A DNA stretch of 64,000 nucleotides from Chloroflexota bacterium (GCA_016838895.1 JAEKNU010000013.1:20548-84547), one strand, 5' to 3'. Numbered from the stretch's first letter, positions 52,899 through 63,606 are shown. Translations and numbers: made by a program. Notes: generated from the sequence alone by a model not told the origin.

Positions 52899-54968
52899 TT
52901 ACTCACAGGAGAGGTATGTACGCATTTCCGCGCTGGCTGTGACCTGCCCTGCATCCACTGGGGATTGCTGCGGCATGTTTTGCCATAGACTGCATAGCAT
53001 GGGCTGCATATCTGGCGTTAATGCATCAGCGGAGCGGGTCAGTGTAGCAGCTTCATTCCAATCCCCTTGATGGGCAGCAGCCAGGATAAACGGCGTAAAT
53101 TCTGCACCGTGCCGGGCTGAAAGTTGCTTTTCTTGGCTTTGCTGATATAAGTCGGAGACACGCTGCCAATCTTCAAATTGGCGGGCTAAATCGGCTTTTT
53201 GGTAGTAGTAACACCAGCTTTCTTTATCTTCTGTGCCGAAAACAGCTTCGGAAAATTGCAGATCATCCGATGAGAGGATCTGCTGCGGATGAGAAAAGGC
53301 TGACAAAGCCATGTTGATTTCATGCAACTGATAATCATCCATGGGTGGTGCCAGCTCATACACTGAATCCATCACTCGTAAACAACCACGCGATGGATTA
53401 TAAATCAAACCAACCAGTTCGTTGGCTGTGCCTGTATAAGTCAGATTGCGGAGTTTGTAGGAAGTTTCGTTCTCTGCATTCATTTCCATTAATGCATCTA
53501 TGCCCCACTGCCGACCGGCGTTGAACCACCACAGGGGCAAATCTTCCGCCCCTTCACTCAAACCGTATAGGGTGTTGACACCAAAACCGACCGCATAGTC
53601 ACCCACATGAGAGAATGGTAAACCGGATGCAGCAAAGGCTGTGCCGGGTTTAACTGCCGGGGCGCGCCAGGCCAGCTGCTGATAGAAATCATGCTGCATT
53701 TCGCTGTTCAGGCGGTATTTATTGGCCGTTTGGATGTGCAGCGGTATACTGAGCATCAGCAATACTGAGAAGACAACCTCGCGTTTACGTTCCTGTTGAA
53801 TCAGCCAGGCTGTCAGGGCACAGATCAAGAGACAGACGCCGATCATGGGAGCCAGCGTGAAACGGTCGGACCATAAACCAACAATGGATTGGCGGTCGGT
53901 CATCCATACCGGCAAACCGCCAAAAAGAATCGCCAGGAAACCAACCAACATCATTTGCGTAGCGGGACGGCTATCTGGAAATTCTGTGATCTCATTTTTA
54001 ATCCAGAGCTTGCTTACAAAGAAAACAATCATTGCAATGAGCAACCCAACAACCCAAGAGAATAGCACCATTTTGCTGGAGAGCTGAAAAGCATCGGGTT
54101 GCATTCCATTGAGCCAGACTTGGCCCATTATGTGCGCCATATCCTGAACGATGAGTTCGATCAGGTGCAGCAATCCTGCAATTGGGTTTGAAAAAATACT
54201 AAGTAAAGCAGTTGGCGAATTCATTTCTGGATTCATGCTGATCGACGGATAAATCAGGAAACGATAAATTCCGAAAAGAACCAACGTGCCGAAATAAGGC
54301 AACCATTTGCGGAAGCTGTTGCCAAGATGTTTCCTCAGGGAATGATCAGGCTGTCGTTTTTGTAACAGCATATAAATGAGAATGGGGCGCAAGGCTTCCA
54401 GGCCGACGAAATATTCCATGGTTAACATATTTAGCAAACCGGTCAGTACTGCCGGAATCGTCCAGCGCCAGGCTGCCCTTGTACTTTGCATGGCACGCAC
54501 CATAAAATACATGGAGGCTGCAAAAAGCACAAAAGTGGTAAAGTGCTGGTGATAGGCTACAGAAATATTTTGCTGCGAAAATCCGGGGTAAACAGCCAGC
54601 AGCAACCCCATCCATTGCAGTGTTTTGCGATGAGCTGGCCAGATGCGCCAGAAGGCGGCACACAACAACCAGACACCCAGTGCACGGCTAAAAATAGTGG
54701 CTAATTGCCAATGCCAGGCTTGCATACCCAGAAGCGGCTGGAAGAGGATAAACGTCCAGGCCGAGATGGGCCGGTCACCCAGAAAATAATCCCAGTATAG
54801 CGCTGGGGATTGAAATTGAAAGAGGTAAATTGCCTGCCAATCATCCCAGTAATAACCCATACGAAAGAGAAAAATGGCATAAGCCGCCAGCATAACCAAG
54901 AGCAGCAAAACCGGGAAGAGAATGATTGAGAGATGTTTTTTAAGAAAAGAGAGGATTGAATTTATCAT
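52899..54968 (-). CDS. GT-C-type membrane glycosyltransferase-like protein
   Basis: A 689-residue protein with about 11 membrane helices. The first periplasmic loop has the acidic YYWDDW motif expected for polyprenyl-phosphate-sugar-dependent (GT-C) transferases. The last 150 residues are soluble and helical (YYYQKADLARQFEDWQRVSDLYQQSQ, ILAAAHQGDWNEAATLTRSA), like a TPR tail. ATG 54968 is assumed; no strong ribosome site. Its acceptor (protein, lipid or polymer) is unknown. Confidence 0.68.
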   Translation of the reverse strand: MINSILSFLKKHLSIILFPVLLLLVMLAAYAIFLFRMGYYWDDWQAIYLFQFQSPALYWDYFLGDRPISAWTFILFQPLLGMQAWHWQLATIFSRALGVWLLCAAFWRIWPAHRKTLQWMGLLLAVYPGFSQQNISVAYHQHFTTFVLFAASMYFMVRAMQSTRAAWRWTIPAVLTGLLNMLTMEYFVGLEALRPILIYMLLQKRQPDHSLRKHLGNSFRKWLPYFGTLVLFGIYRFLIYPSISMNPEMNSPTALLSIFSNPIAGLLHLIELIVQDMAHIMGQVWLNGMQPDAFQLSSKMVLFSWVVGLLIAMIVFFVSKLWIKNEITEFPDSRPATQMMLVGFLAILFGGLPVWMTDRQSIVGLWSDRFTLAPMIGVCLLICALTAWLIQQERKREVVFSVLLMLSIPLHIQTANKYRLNSEMQHDFYQQLAWRAPAVKPGTAFAASGLPFSHVGDYAVGFGVNTLYGLSEGAEDLPLWWFNAGRQWGIDALMEMNAENETSYKLRNLTYTGTANELVGLIYNPSRGCLRVMDSVYELAPPMDDYQLHEINMALSAFSHPQQILSSDDLQFSEAVFGTEDKESWCYYYQKADLARQFEDWQRVSDLYQQSQEKQLSARHGAEFTPFILAAAHQGDWNEAATLTRSADALTPDMQPMLCSLWQNMPQQSPVDAGQVTASAEMRTYLSCE

Positions 54969-55073
54969 AAGCGATTGATTTTGAGAGTACCAATTTGATG
55001 TTGAAAACCTGTACAATATACAAGTATAAGCTGTTTGAATCTTACCATATTCAGGAAATCAGGTGTTATTGGA

Positions 55074-55682
55074 ATGGAAATGCAAAGCGGATTTTGGTTA
55101 ATGATTGCAGCGGTGGCTGTTTTTGGCGTGGCGCATTCGATCATGGCGTCCATGTGGCTGAAAGGTATTATTGCAGGCTGCTGTAAAAAGAACTTTGAAC
55201 GATTTTATCGCTTGCTGTACAACCTGGTTGCAACCGTAACCCTTTTACCCGTGTTGGGTTTGGTGCTTTATTTACCGGATAAAGAACTGTACCGCATTCC
55301 GTTTCCCTGGGCTTTACTGACGATGGCGATTCAGGGCTTGTGTTTATGGGGCATGGTGGTTACCATGGGGCGGTCCGGTACCGGACGCTTTTTGGGTATT
55401 GACCAGTTCCTGGCGATCGATCCATCTGAGCAGACAGAAGAGCTGGTCGTGGACGGCTGGTATTACTGGGTGCGCCACCCCATCTATTTATTTAGTTTGT
55501 TTTTTATCTGGCTGATGCCAATGATGAGCATGAATGTGCTCGGCCTGAATATTGGATTAACGATATATCTGTTTATTGGTACATTGCTGGAAGAGCGCAA
55601 GCTGGAAGCTGCGTTTGGGGAAACTTATGTGCAATATAAACAGAAAACGCCCATGATTCTACCCATCCGTTTTTCGAAATAA
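55074..55682 (+). CDS. ICMT/NnrU-like integral membrane methyltransferase-type protein
   Basis: A 202-residue protein with five helices. GWYYWVRHPIYLFSLFFIW and EERKLEAAFGETYVQYKQKTP are the conserved C-terminal region of isoprenylcysteine carboxyl methyltransferase-like proteins. ATG 55074 has AGG about ten bases upstream. Substrate unknown. The ComEC gene follows 27 bases later. Confidence 0.78.
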   Translation: MEMQSGFWLMIAAVAVFGVAHSIMASMWLKGIIAGCCKKNFERFYRLLYNLVATVTLLPVLGLVLYLPDKELYRIPFPWALLTMAIQGLCLWGMVVTMGRSGTGRFLGIDQFLAIDPSEQTEELVVDGWYYWVRHPIYLFSLFFIWLMPMMSMNVLGLNIGLTIYLFIGTLLEERKLEAAFGETYVQYKQKTPMILPIRFSK

Positions 55683-55709
55683 GTCATAATTTCATTCATC
55701 GGGGGCTGC

Positions 55710-58016
55710 ATGCCGCTATTGTGGCTATCATTATTATTCATGTTGGGTGTCTGGCTGGCGTCGTTGATCGGCGGATCGGTCTGGTTGTGGTTGGCTGGTG
55801 CACTTGTATTGCTTGCTTATTATTGGCTCATGAAACGGGGGACAAGCGGCTTCAGATGGCTGCATATTGATAATAAAAAAATCCCAGTTCATCCCATATT
55901 AATGATCTTTGCGCTGCTGTTAGGCGGTTTTCGTTATTTACAATCCCGGCCTGTGATCAATGAACAAACTCTGGCTTATTACAATGACGTGGGGCGTATT
56001 CAAATTGCCGGGAAAATCATTCGTCCGGCTGATCCATTGGATGCGGCGATATTACTGGATGTGGACGTCTCAGAGGTGGTGAAGATCAATGATGTGACCA
56101 TACACATGCCAGTTAAAGGTCGCTGTCTGGTGCGCGTGCTGCCTGGTACAGAGTTCCATTATGGGGATGAAGTGGTATTCAGCGGGTATCTGCAAACGCC
56201 ACCAGAGGGGGAAGAGTTTTCCTATCGTGACTATCTGGCGCGCAAAGGAATTTATTCCTATATTTTGTACGGCACCTTGGAGGAGTTAAATCGCGCTGAT
56301 CGAGCCAATGTTTTTTCTTTGTTGTATGCCTTTCGAGAACGTGCATATGAGACGATCAACGGCATGTTGTCACAGCCGGAGGCGGGTTTGCTTAGCGGGA
56401 TTCTTATCGGCATGGAGCGTGATATTCCACAATACGTGGAAGATGATTTTCGGGTAACTGGCACCACTCATATTGTGGCGATTTCCGGATTTAACATTGC
56501 CTTGGTGGCGGGATTGCTAACCATTTTATTGGACAAAATGATTGGTAAAAAACTGGCACCTTTGGGTGTGATTGGGGGTATTTTCCTGTATACCTTACTG
56601 GTTGGTGCCCAGGCAGCGGTGGTGCGGGCGGCCATTATGGGCAGCATCAGTCTATTGGGGCGGCAGATTGGGCGACGTGGGGCGGGCTTGAACACCTTGC
56701 TGTTAACTGCCGCATTGATGACCTGGCAAAATCCTTTAATTCTGGGTGATGTTGGTTTTCAACTATCCTTTTCAGCCACAATGGGATTGGTTCTATTTGC
56801 CAGCCATTGGCAGGAAGGACTGACGCAGTTGATTGCCAAACGAATTTCTGAACAGGCTGCCGAGAAATTGTCGGCGCCGATTAGTGAGTATTTTTTGTTT
56901 ACGATTGCAGCACAGATTACAACATTGCCGGTTATTCTTTATCACTTTGGACAATTCTCAGTCAGTTCATTCCTGGCGAATCCCTTGATTCTACCTGCAC
57001 AGCCGCTGATCATGATTCTGGGAGGACCGGTTGTTTTGTTAGGCATGATCTGGCTGCCAATCGGACAATTCCTTTCCTGGTTGGTATGGCCCTTTTTGTA
57101 TTACACGATTCATATGGTAGGCTGGGTGGCTGATATGCCAGGAGGTGTGATTCCGGTACAAGTAAGCATGGGCATCGCGGCGGTACTGATTCTTATGCTG
57201 ATATTAATCGTGATGTTGATACGAGAGAAGCATGCCAAACTTGCCATCATCATGCGGCCGGTGATTGTGGTATTGGTGCTGGTATTGGCGAATAGTTTTC
57301 TGTGGCGGGAGTTGTTTCGTGAGGCGGATGGCAACTTGCACCTGAGCATATACCCTGCTGGAGATTGTACGGTTGTATTAATGGAAAGCCCCGGCGGTCA
57401 GCGCCTGATGACCAATGGCGGGAATGAAGCATCGACGCTTAGCTCGGAGCTGGGCAGCCTGCTGCCGATGACCCATCGGAACATTGATATTTTACTGATT
57501 CCTCAGGATCGGGCAGCGTGTATGTCAGCAGTCCCCAAGTTAATGGAACGCTTCAAAGTGAACCAGATCATTACCGCGCCGGTCATGTCCAGCAGCCGAA
57601 ATTTAACAGCGATTGATGCAGCGGCTGTTTCGCAGGGAATACAAGAAGTTATCTATGATGATGTACTGGAAATTGCTTTTCAGGATGAGGTTATGGTTAA
57701 ACTGTTCCCTTCACAAACTGCTGAATCCGTTACACAAATCATTGAATGGAAAGCATTCTCGGCTTTGTTGGCCTGGGAGGGGAATATGCCCTGCACAATG
57801 ATAGAACAAGAGCAAGGTATGTACAGCCTTTATCTGGATGGGCGTAAAGAAGCCAAACCACTGGGGGATGAGTGTGAGAATGTGAGTGCATTAGTACAGG
57901 CCATTGAACTACCGCTTGGACAATCTGATGTGGATATTATCAATCTGACGCAGTATAGAAAACTCACCATCACAACGGATGGTGAGCAGGTTTGGATTGA
58001 TGGGGTCAGGCCGTAA
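55710..58016 (+). CDS. comEC: ComEC/Rec2-family competence protein with degenerate beta-lactamase domain
   Basis: A 768-residue protein. The order is N-terminal DUF4131-like membrane/OB region (1-190), then the Competence domain with GLLSGILIGMERDIP and TGTTHIVAISGFNIALVAGL, about ten helices, and a C-terminal domain of the metallo-beta-lactamase fold (LSIYPAGDCTVVLMESPGGQRLMTNGG). In normal ComEC this domain carries SHxHxDH; here the corresponding stretch is LLIPQDRAAC, with no histidine cluster. DNA uptake through the membrane channel may remain, but nuclease activity of this domain is doubtful. Confidence 0.88.
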   Translation: MPLLWLSLLFMLGVWLASLIGGSVWLWLAGALVLLAYYWLMKRGTSGFRWLHIDNKKIPVHPILMIFALLLGGFRYLQSRPVINEQTLAYYNDVGRIQIAGKIIRPADPLDAAILLDVDVSEVVKINDVTIHMPVKGRCLVRVLPGTEFHYGDEVVFSGYLQTPPEGEEFSYRDYLARKGIYSYILYGTLEELNRADRANVFSLLYAFRERAYETINGMLSQPEAGLLSGILIGMERDIPQYVEDDFRVTGTTHIVAISGFNIALVAGLLTILLDKMIGKKLAPLGVIGGIFLYTLLVGAQAAVVRAAIMGSISLLGRQIGRRGAGLNTLLLTAALMTWQNPLILGDVGFQLSFSATMGLVLFASHWQEGLTQLIAKRISEQAAEKLSAPISEYFLFTIAAQITTLPVILYHFGQFSVSSFLANPLILPAQPLIMILGGPVVLLGMIWLPIGQFLSWLVWPFLYYTIHMVGWVADMPGGVIPVQVSMGIAAVLILMLILIVMLIREKHAKLAIIMRPVIVVLVLVLANSFLWRELFREADGNLHLSIYPAGDCTVVLMESPGGQRLMTNGGNEASTLSSELGSLLPMTHRNIDILLIPQDRAACMSAVPKLMERFKVNQIITAPVMSSSRNLTAIDAAAVSQGIQEVIYDDVLEIAFQDEVMVKLFPSQTAESVTQIIEWKAFSALLAWEGNMPCTMIEQEQGMYSLYLDGRKEAKPLGDECENVSALVQAIELPLGQSDVDIINLTQYRKLTITTDGEQVWIDGVRP

Positions 58017-58019
58017 ACA

Positions 58020-59744
58020 TTAGCGGCAGATCAGCACCGGAATGGTGGTGTCCATCAGTACTTTGTCAATGGAACTGCCGCGCATGACTTCCATGATGGG
58101 AGGCAAACCATAACTGCCCATGATCAGAAAATCTTTTTTCTTTTCCTGAGCGACTTGCAGAATGGTTTCGGCGCCGTTGCCTTCTTTGACAATGAAATCA
58201 GCATTGACACGATGATTTCTTAAATAATCCCGGGCATAATCCTGAATATCTGCAGTTATGGATTGATTCGCTACAGTAATTACGCTTAATTTTATATGCC
58301 AGTTTTTGGCCAGATAAGCGGCAACGTATAATGCCTCTTTACCTTTGGGGCTACCATCATAGGCAAGCAAGGCATTGTTCATTTGCGATATTTCGCCTGG
58401 CACGGCTAACAGGGGACGGCCAGTGCGGTGCAGCAAGGTGTGTAATCCGGAGCGCAGTTTGGCAATGACCTGTGCTTCGGGAGCATGGATCAGGCGTACG
58501 ACCACCAGATCCGTCCAGCGGGCGCGTTCCACAATTTTTTCAGAGACATTGCCAGTTTCTATAACCAGGTTGCCTTCCAGCCCTTCGTTCTGACAACGCT
58601 CTTGGAAACGCGCTTGAAAGTCATTACTTTTTTCATCTTCACATTCTGTATTTGGGGGCGATACATGGATGCCATACATTTTGGCAGATTCGCGCTTGCC
58701 AATCACCAGCGCCTGTTCCAATGCCAGCCAACTGGTTTCCTCACAATGCACTGAAACAAGAATATTTTTAAATAAATAATTGCGACTTTTGTTAACCCGC
58801 ATAAGGTGAGAACGCCAATCCCCGGTAGCAGGACCATTCTCCAGTTGTTTGGGAATCATCCAACCGATCAGGGTATCCCAGATGCGATGGAAAATTTGCT
58901 GCGTACGTTTCCCGAATCGATCCACCAAATTTGCAGCGGCAAAAGTATGTTCCACCTGCCAACCCAAATCGGATTCCAGATCGGCGCGATATTCCATGAT
59001 CCAGATATACATGTCGGTTTCGGTACGGCCGGGGAAAGAGCCCAAAATACCCTGGCGGGCAATCATTTCTGCTACAGGCAGATAAATTTCATCAAACCAG
59101 TGGGTGACTGCCTCAAAATAATGTACATCCCGTTGGTTATCAATGCCCATGAAATAGCGGTGGGTATTGATGTGTTCTTCAAGTTTTTCATACATCCCTG
59201 GTGCTGTGACTATCAGATCTTGATCAGGGCGCATATAATCAAGCCGTGTTTTTTTGAGGAAGCGCGTGTACTCTTCCTTAATAATCAGCTCATCATAATC
59301 GGTGTCCGGGGAAATAGGGACCAAGGTTGATAACTCGGTTACATAAGCCGGGATGTATTCAAAATTCAAATGTCGGGCGACGGATACGCGGTGATTTCCG
59401 TCCAACACAAAATAAGCCTCACCAATCTTGTAAAGTTGAATGGGTAAAATTTCTTGTTGTGAATTGATAAAGTCGTAAACACGTGCCCAACGTTCACTAT
59501 CCGATTGATGGCGCGGTAAGAAATCACGAGTGAAATCAGTATAACGCCCAACACTACCAATAATTGATTTCAAGGGGATGTCATGTAATCCCTTGTCAGT
59601 TCCCTGATGTGCTTGCAACTTTGCGCGAACGTCATCGTAGGACAACAGGGGCACTTTTTTACCTGTAATAAAAGATACAATTTCTTTTATATCTGCTCTG
59701 CGATGAGCAGTGTTAAAGTCTTCTATTGAACTTGATGTTTTCAT
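58020..59744 (-). CDS. ParB-like domain fused to two universal stress protein domains
   Basis: A 574-residue protein. Residues about 55-135 resemble a ParB/Srx-type fold: IPLKSIIGSVGRY, then VLDGNHRVSVAR (113-124). A central 150 residues are helical and unrecognised. From about 318 there are two USP domains; the last contains the ATP-binding GSYGLPPIMEVMRGSSIDKVL. No membrane segment. Possibly a stress-responsive nucleotide-binding switch. The start is ATG at 59744. Confidence 0.82.
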   Translation of the reverse strand: MKTSSSIEDFNTAHRRADIKEIVSFITGKKVPLLSYDDVRAKLQAHQGTDKGLHDIPLKSIIGSVGRYTDFTRDFLPRHQSDSERWARVYDFINSQQEILPIQLYKIGEAYFVLDGNHRVSVARHLNFEYIPAYVTELSTLVPISPDTDYDELIIKEEYTRFLKKTRLDYMRPDQDLIVTAPGMYEKLEEHINTHRYFMGIDNQRDVHYFEAVTHWFDEIYLPVAEMIARQGILGSFPGRTETDMYIWIMEYRADLESDLGWQVEHTFAAANLVDRFGKRTQQIFHRIWDTLIGWMIPKQLENGPATGDWRSHLMRVNKSRNYLFKNILVSVHCEETSWLALEQALVIGKRESAKMYGIHVSPPNTECEDEKSNDFQARFQERCQNEGLEGNLVIETGNVSEKIVERARWTDLVVVRLIHAPEAQVIAKLRSGLHTLLHRTGRPLLAVPGEISQMNNALLAYDGSPKGKEALYVAAYLAKNWHIKLSVITVANQSITADIQDYARDYLRNHRVNADFIVKEGNGAETILQVAQEKKKDFLIMGSYGLPPIMEVMRGSSIDKVLMDTTIPVLICR

Positions 59745-59854
59745 AATCGTTTTTCTTCCTAAATTAAATCATAAGCACAGGATTATACTCATTCTAATCT
59801 CATTTCGCAACATTCGGAAAGGTTAAACAACCGTTAATCAAAGAGAAATGGCAA

Positions 59855-59880
59855 CAAAAAAAGCCGCATTCCAGCGGCTT
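59855..59880 (-). terminator. Terminator of the chemoreceptor gene
   Basis: On the minus strand AAGCCGC (59880-59874) pairs with GCGGCTT (59867-59861) over a six-base loop, followed by seven T residues. It lies 20 bases past the chemoreceptor stop. Confidence 0.82.
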
Positions 59881-59899
59881 GTATTTTTTGCGGTGTTTT

Positions 59900-61699
59900 T
59901 TATTCTTTGACAAGGCTGTGATTAATTTTTTCGACAATGTCATTTATATATGAAAGCATCTCAGGTAAACTTTGTACTGAATGCGTTACAGAGATGATGT
60001 TTTGGTGAATTTCCTGTGTGGCGGCTGATATTTCTTCCATCGAAGCGTTATTTTCTTCGCTGACACTGGCGATACTCTCAATGGATTCTGTCATGATATT
60101 CGTATTATCTTTCATGGTGTCACTTGAGCTGATATTTTTCTGGACAACATCTGAGACTGCATCCATGGCAGTTACCAATTGATTGGAAGTGACCAGTGTT
60201 GTTTCTGCTGAAGAAACTGTGTTTCCGGCATGAGAATATACGGACTCAACGGATTCCAGAATTTCAAAGAGCGCTTTACCGGAAAGATTCGCTCGATTGA
60301 CGCCAACCTCCACTTCCTGACTGCTCATGGTCATTGAATGAACTGCACCATCAATTGTATTTTTAATCGCGTTGATGATTATTGCGATTTCCTGTGTTGC
60401 CTGCGCAGAACGATCTGCGAGCTTACGTACTTCATCTGCCACAACAGCAAAACCTTTACCATGTTCTCCAGCACGGGCCGCTTCAATGGCGGCATTCAGC
60501 GCAAGCAAGTTCGTTTGACTGGCAATATCATTTATGGTTTCCAGAATATTGTAAATCTGTTCCGATTGAGTCCCCATGCTGGTGACAATCTCGGTAGATT
60601 GTAGTGTTTTTTCCTTAATCGACTGCATACTTTGGATGGTTTCTTCTACTGTTATGGTGCCATTTTGGGCTGTGTCGGCGGCAGCTTTGGCCTGGCTTTG
60701 TACGTTTTTGGCATTATTGGAAATGTTCTGGAAAATTTTGACTATTTCTCCTGCAATTTCTGATGCTTCATTAACTGATTTGCGCTGTTCCATGGTACCG
60801 CTGGATACTACGCCAACAGCCCGAGAAACTTGCTCAACGGAATTGGCAGTTGAGGTGATGGAATCTGTTTGCTGAGAAATCCCTAAAGCGACCTGCTGCA
60901 ATGTGCTGGTGATGTAGGTTAAATCGTCACGCACTTCAACAGCATTCTCATCCAATTCTTTTGAAGCTTGATTTAATTGAACAATTTGTTGATTTAATTC
61001 AGCGATATATTCAGAAATGTTTTCTATCATTTGGTGCGTATGTTGGCTGTTTTGCTCAATCAGCGCTGATTTATTGCCGGCTTCACCAAGAATACTTAAC
61101 AGAAATCGATAAAACCGTAGGAGTAACACAAATGCAAAAGCCAATAGAATAACGGTTGTTGTATTTTGAATCTGCCAGGCTGATAATGATGTTTGAATCG
61201 CCGATTCGTTCATGATTGCATCTACCAATCCACTGTGTGCGACAAAGGGCAGAATATATAAACTCGCGATCGAAAGGGCTAGAAATATAAACCCGCTTTG
61301 AACATTGACCAAAATTATGGCTATCAGAGGTAGAACAATCAAGTAATCATGTCCAATACCAGATTGTCCATCACGAAGAATGGAGGTTACGCCAATAAGA
61401 AAAATGATAAAACTTAAACCTAATCCTCTTGTCTTGTTAGGAAGTTTACGGAATATTGCCAGACCTATTGATCCAAGAAACATAAAAAAATAAACGCCCA
61501 GAATAACTTTTGCGCCTAATCCGGCACCTGCTTTAAGGAAAGACAAGATTAGTAATGGAACTGCTAAAATACTGGCAGCCATAAGAACGGATTGGATAGC
61601 TTTTTTTCTCCATTCGCTGAATTCAAAAGTATCTTGTTGATCTTGCCTGGCAAGCTCTTGAAAGCTTTCCTTGATAAAGGTCTTGATATATGAAAACAT
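59900..61699 (-). CDS. Methyl-accepting chemotaxis protein without a periplasmic sensor domain
   Basis: A 599-residue receptor. The N-terminal 220 residues contain six or so closely spaced membrane helices and almost no external loop. After a short linker the signalling domain follows, with the hairpin tip [38 protein letters not shown] is not evident. AGGAG lies six bases before the ATG. No che genes are nearby. The membrane domain itself may sense energy state, a lipid or an ion. Confidence 0.92.
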   Translation of the reverse strand: MFSYIKTFIKESFQELARQDQQDTFEFSEWRKKAIQSVLMAASILAVPLLILSFLKAGAGLGAKVILGVYFFMFLGSIGLAIFRKLPNKTRGLGLSFIIFLIGVTSILRDGQSGIGHDYLIVLPLIAIILVNVQSGFIFLALSIASLYILPFVAHSGLVDAIMNESAIQTSLSAWQIQNTTTVILLAFAFVLLLRFYRFLLSILGEAGNKSALIEQNSQHTHQMIENISEYIAELNQQIVQLNQASKELDENAVEVRDDLTYITSTLQQVALGISQQTDSITSTANSVEQVSRAVGVVSSGTMEQRKSVNEASEIAGEIVKIFQNISNNAKNVQSQAKAAADTAQNGTITVEETIQSMQSIKEKTLQSTEIVTSMGTQSEQIYNILETINDIASQTNLLALNAAIEAARAGEHGKGFAVVADEVRKLADRSAQATQEIAIIINAIKNTIDGAVHSMTMSSQEVEVGVNRANLSGKALFEILESVESVYSHAGNTVSSAETTLVTSNQLVTAMDAVSDVVQKNISSSDTMKDNTNIMTESIESIASVSEENNASMEEISAATQEIHQNIISVTHSVQSLPEMLSYINDIVEKINHSLVKE

Positions 61700-61711
61700 T
61701 TGGTTCTCCTG

Positions 61712-61728
61712 TTAAATGGACCATTTAA
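61712..61728. promoter_or_regulatory. Inverted repeat in the chemoreceptor leader
   Basis: TTAAATGG-A-CCATTTAA, a perfect eight-base inverted repeat around one base, immediately upstream of the ribosome site of the chemoreceptor gene. Confidence 0.4.
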
Positions 61729-61893
61729 TGCCCGTCTTGCACCCTACATTTTAAATTGGAAATAGGAAGTATGCTATTAAGATAATCTAAAAAAACTGAT
61801 AAGTAGATGGGAATAAGAGTGATTAATTTGAAGCATGACAAAAGAACGGTTTGTTAAAAACCATTCCAGAGATTGTGATATGAAGGTTATCCG

Positions 61894-62256
61894 TCAGGCA
61901 ACATCCATTTGTAATTTATCACGCACGGATTTCTTGAGGCTTTTTAGTGCCAGTTCATAGGATTCATCAATGATATCCAGTATTGTTGGCAATGGAATTG
62001 TATGATCAACTGGAATATTGATCCATTGGGATTGATTATTGATATTTCCGGGATTGATTGAAGAATAGAGGGCTTGATAATGATTACTGCGCTGTAGTTT
62101 TAGTTTCAATGTAATGCGCATGGGGATTTTTTGCCAGGCAACGATGGCATACACCTTGTCTTTTACTTTGAAGGCTGGAGTGTCTGTTTCGAGAAGGTGT
62201 TCTTTTACCGTTCCTGGGTGCCTTAACAGGTATTCACATAAGTCTTCGTAATTCAC
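61894..62256 (-). CDS. MmcQ/YjbR-family protein
   Basis: A 120-residue protein. FKVKDKVYAIVAW and the QSQWINIPVDHTIP/ESYELALKSL regions match the MmcQ/YjbR (double-wing) family, of unknown, possibly DNA-binding, function. GTG 62256 is preferred: it has GAGG upstream and gives the usual length; a longer ATG frame adds 12 untypical residues. Divergent from the MFS gene. Confidence 0.8.
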   Translation of the reverse strand: MNYEDLCEYLLRHPGTVKEHLLETDTPAFKVKDKVYAIVAWQKIPMRITLKLKLQRSNHYQALYSSINPGNINNQSQWINIPVDHTIPLPTILDIIDESYELALKSLKKSVRDKLQMDVA

Positions 62257-62355
62257 ATGCCACCTCACTGGGGACCATATACGAAAGAACATTGTTACCT
62301 ATATTAATAAGTATAGTATAAATAGCGTCTGATAAGCAATTAAATGGAGATTAAT

Positions 62356-63606
62356 TTGAGATCACGGTTTGAAAGGTATATCAATGAATATCCAAAAGCT
62401 TTTTGGACCCTGGTTGTTGCTGTATTTATTGATCATATCGGATCTGCATTACTTTACCCATTTTTAGCCTTATATGTAACCAGACACTTCAATGTGGGTA
62501 TGACAGAAGCTGGTCAAATGTTTTCCATTTTTGCAATCACTGCCATTAGTGGGAGTTTTATCGGTGGTGCAATTGCAGATAAGTTTGGACGCAAAAGAAT
62601 GATTTTAATTGGCATCCTGGCCAGTGCCTCAGCCAGTTTGCTGCTTGGATTTATTCACGAAATTAGTGTCTTCTATATTGCAGTGGGTGTTTCCGGATTA
62701 TTAGCGAATGCCGGTTCTCCTGCGCAAAATGCCATGGTAGCCGATTTGCTTCCACAAGAGAAACAAGCCTCAGGGTTTGGTATTATCCGAGTAGCATACA
62801 ATGTCTCATTTGCCATTGGGCCGGTATTGGGCGGCTTTTTAGCCGAGAAAAATTTCCTGCTGCTATTTATACTGGATGCTGCACTTAGTTTGATTACGGC
62901 AGTTTTTATTTTTGTATTAATTCCCGAAACGAAACCCGCCGAAACAATCGCTCAAAAAGCACAAACATTGGCAATGACATTTACCGGGTACTTGTCAGTG
63001 TTTAAAGATCGTTTATTTGTTTTGGTGATCGCAGCATTAGTGCTGATTCAGACTGTTTATGAACAATTAAATACAACGCTACCTGTCTTCTTGAGGGATA
63101 GCCATGGGATTCTGCCATCACAATTTGGTTTGTTATTGAGTATGAATGCAATTATGGTTGTATTTTTGCAAATTTGGATCACCAATCGCACAACGAAGAT
63201 ACCGCCTATGCTGGTTATGGCGTTTAGCGGTTTGATGTATTTAATTGGGTTCGGCATTTTTGGATTTTTTGCTACAATGCCCTGGTTCATACTAGGTATT
63301 ATCTTGATTACTATTGGTGAGATGGCCCAAAGCCCGGTGGCTTTATCAGCGGTATCACGCTTTGCCAGTGAAGATAAACGCGGCCGCTATATGGCGTTTT
63401 TTGAATTTGGCTGGGTGCTGCCAAGCACGTATGCTTCCTATTGTGGTGGGTTAGTATTGGATAATCTGAATCCCAATTGGTTGTGGTATGGCTGTATCCT
63501 GGTTGGATTGTTGGTTATATTGGTTTATACGGCATTACATATTTTTGGCGGCAATAAAATCCGCGTCTCGGATCAGGAATATCAAAGGATCATGATTGAA
63601 TCCTAA
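62356..63606 (+). CDS. Major facilitator superfamily transporter
   Basis: A 416-residue, 12-helix transporter. The loop 2-3 signature is GGAIADKFGRKRMILIG, and the second half keeps the usual 6+6 layout with a central loop near residue 190. TTG 62356 is proposed because TGGAG lies six bases upstream; an ATG four codons earlier (62344) has none. The group resembles multidrug/efflux carriers. Substrate unknown. Confidence 0.9.
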   Translation: MRSRFERYINEYPKAFWTLVVAVFIDHIGSALLYPFLALYVTRHFNVGMTEAGQMFSIFAITAISGSFIGGAIADKFGRKRMILIGILASASASLLLGFIHEISVFYIAVGVSGLLANAGSPAQNAMVADLLPQEKQASGFGIIRVAYNVSFAIGPVLGGFLAEKNFLLLFILDAALSLITAVFIFVLIPETKPAETIAQKAQTLAMTFTGYLSVFKDRLFVLVIAALVLIQTVYEQLNTTLPVFLRDSHGILPSQFGLLLSMNAIMVVFLQIWITNRTTKIPPMLVMAFSGLMYLIGFGIFGFFATMPWFILGIILITIGEMAQSPVALSAVSRFASEDKRGRYMAFFEFGWVLPSTYASYCGGLVLDNLNPNWLWYGCILVGLLVILVYTALHIFGGNKIRVSDQEYQRIMIES

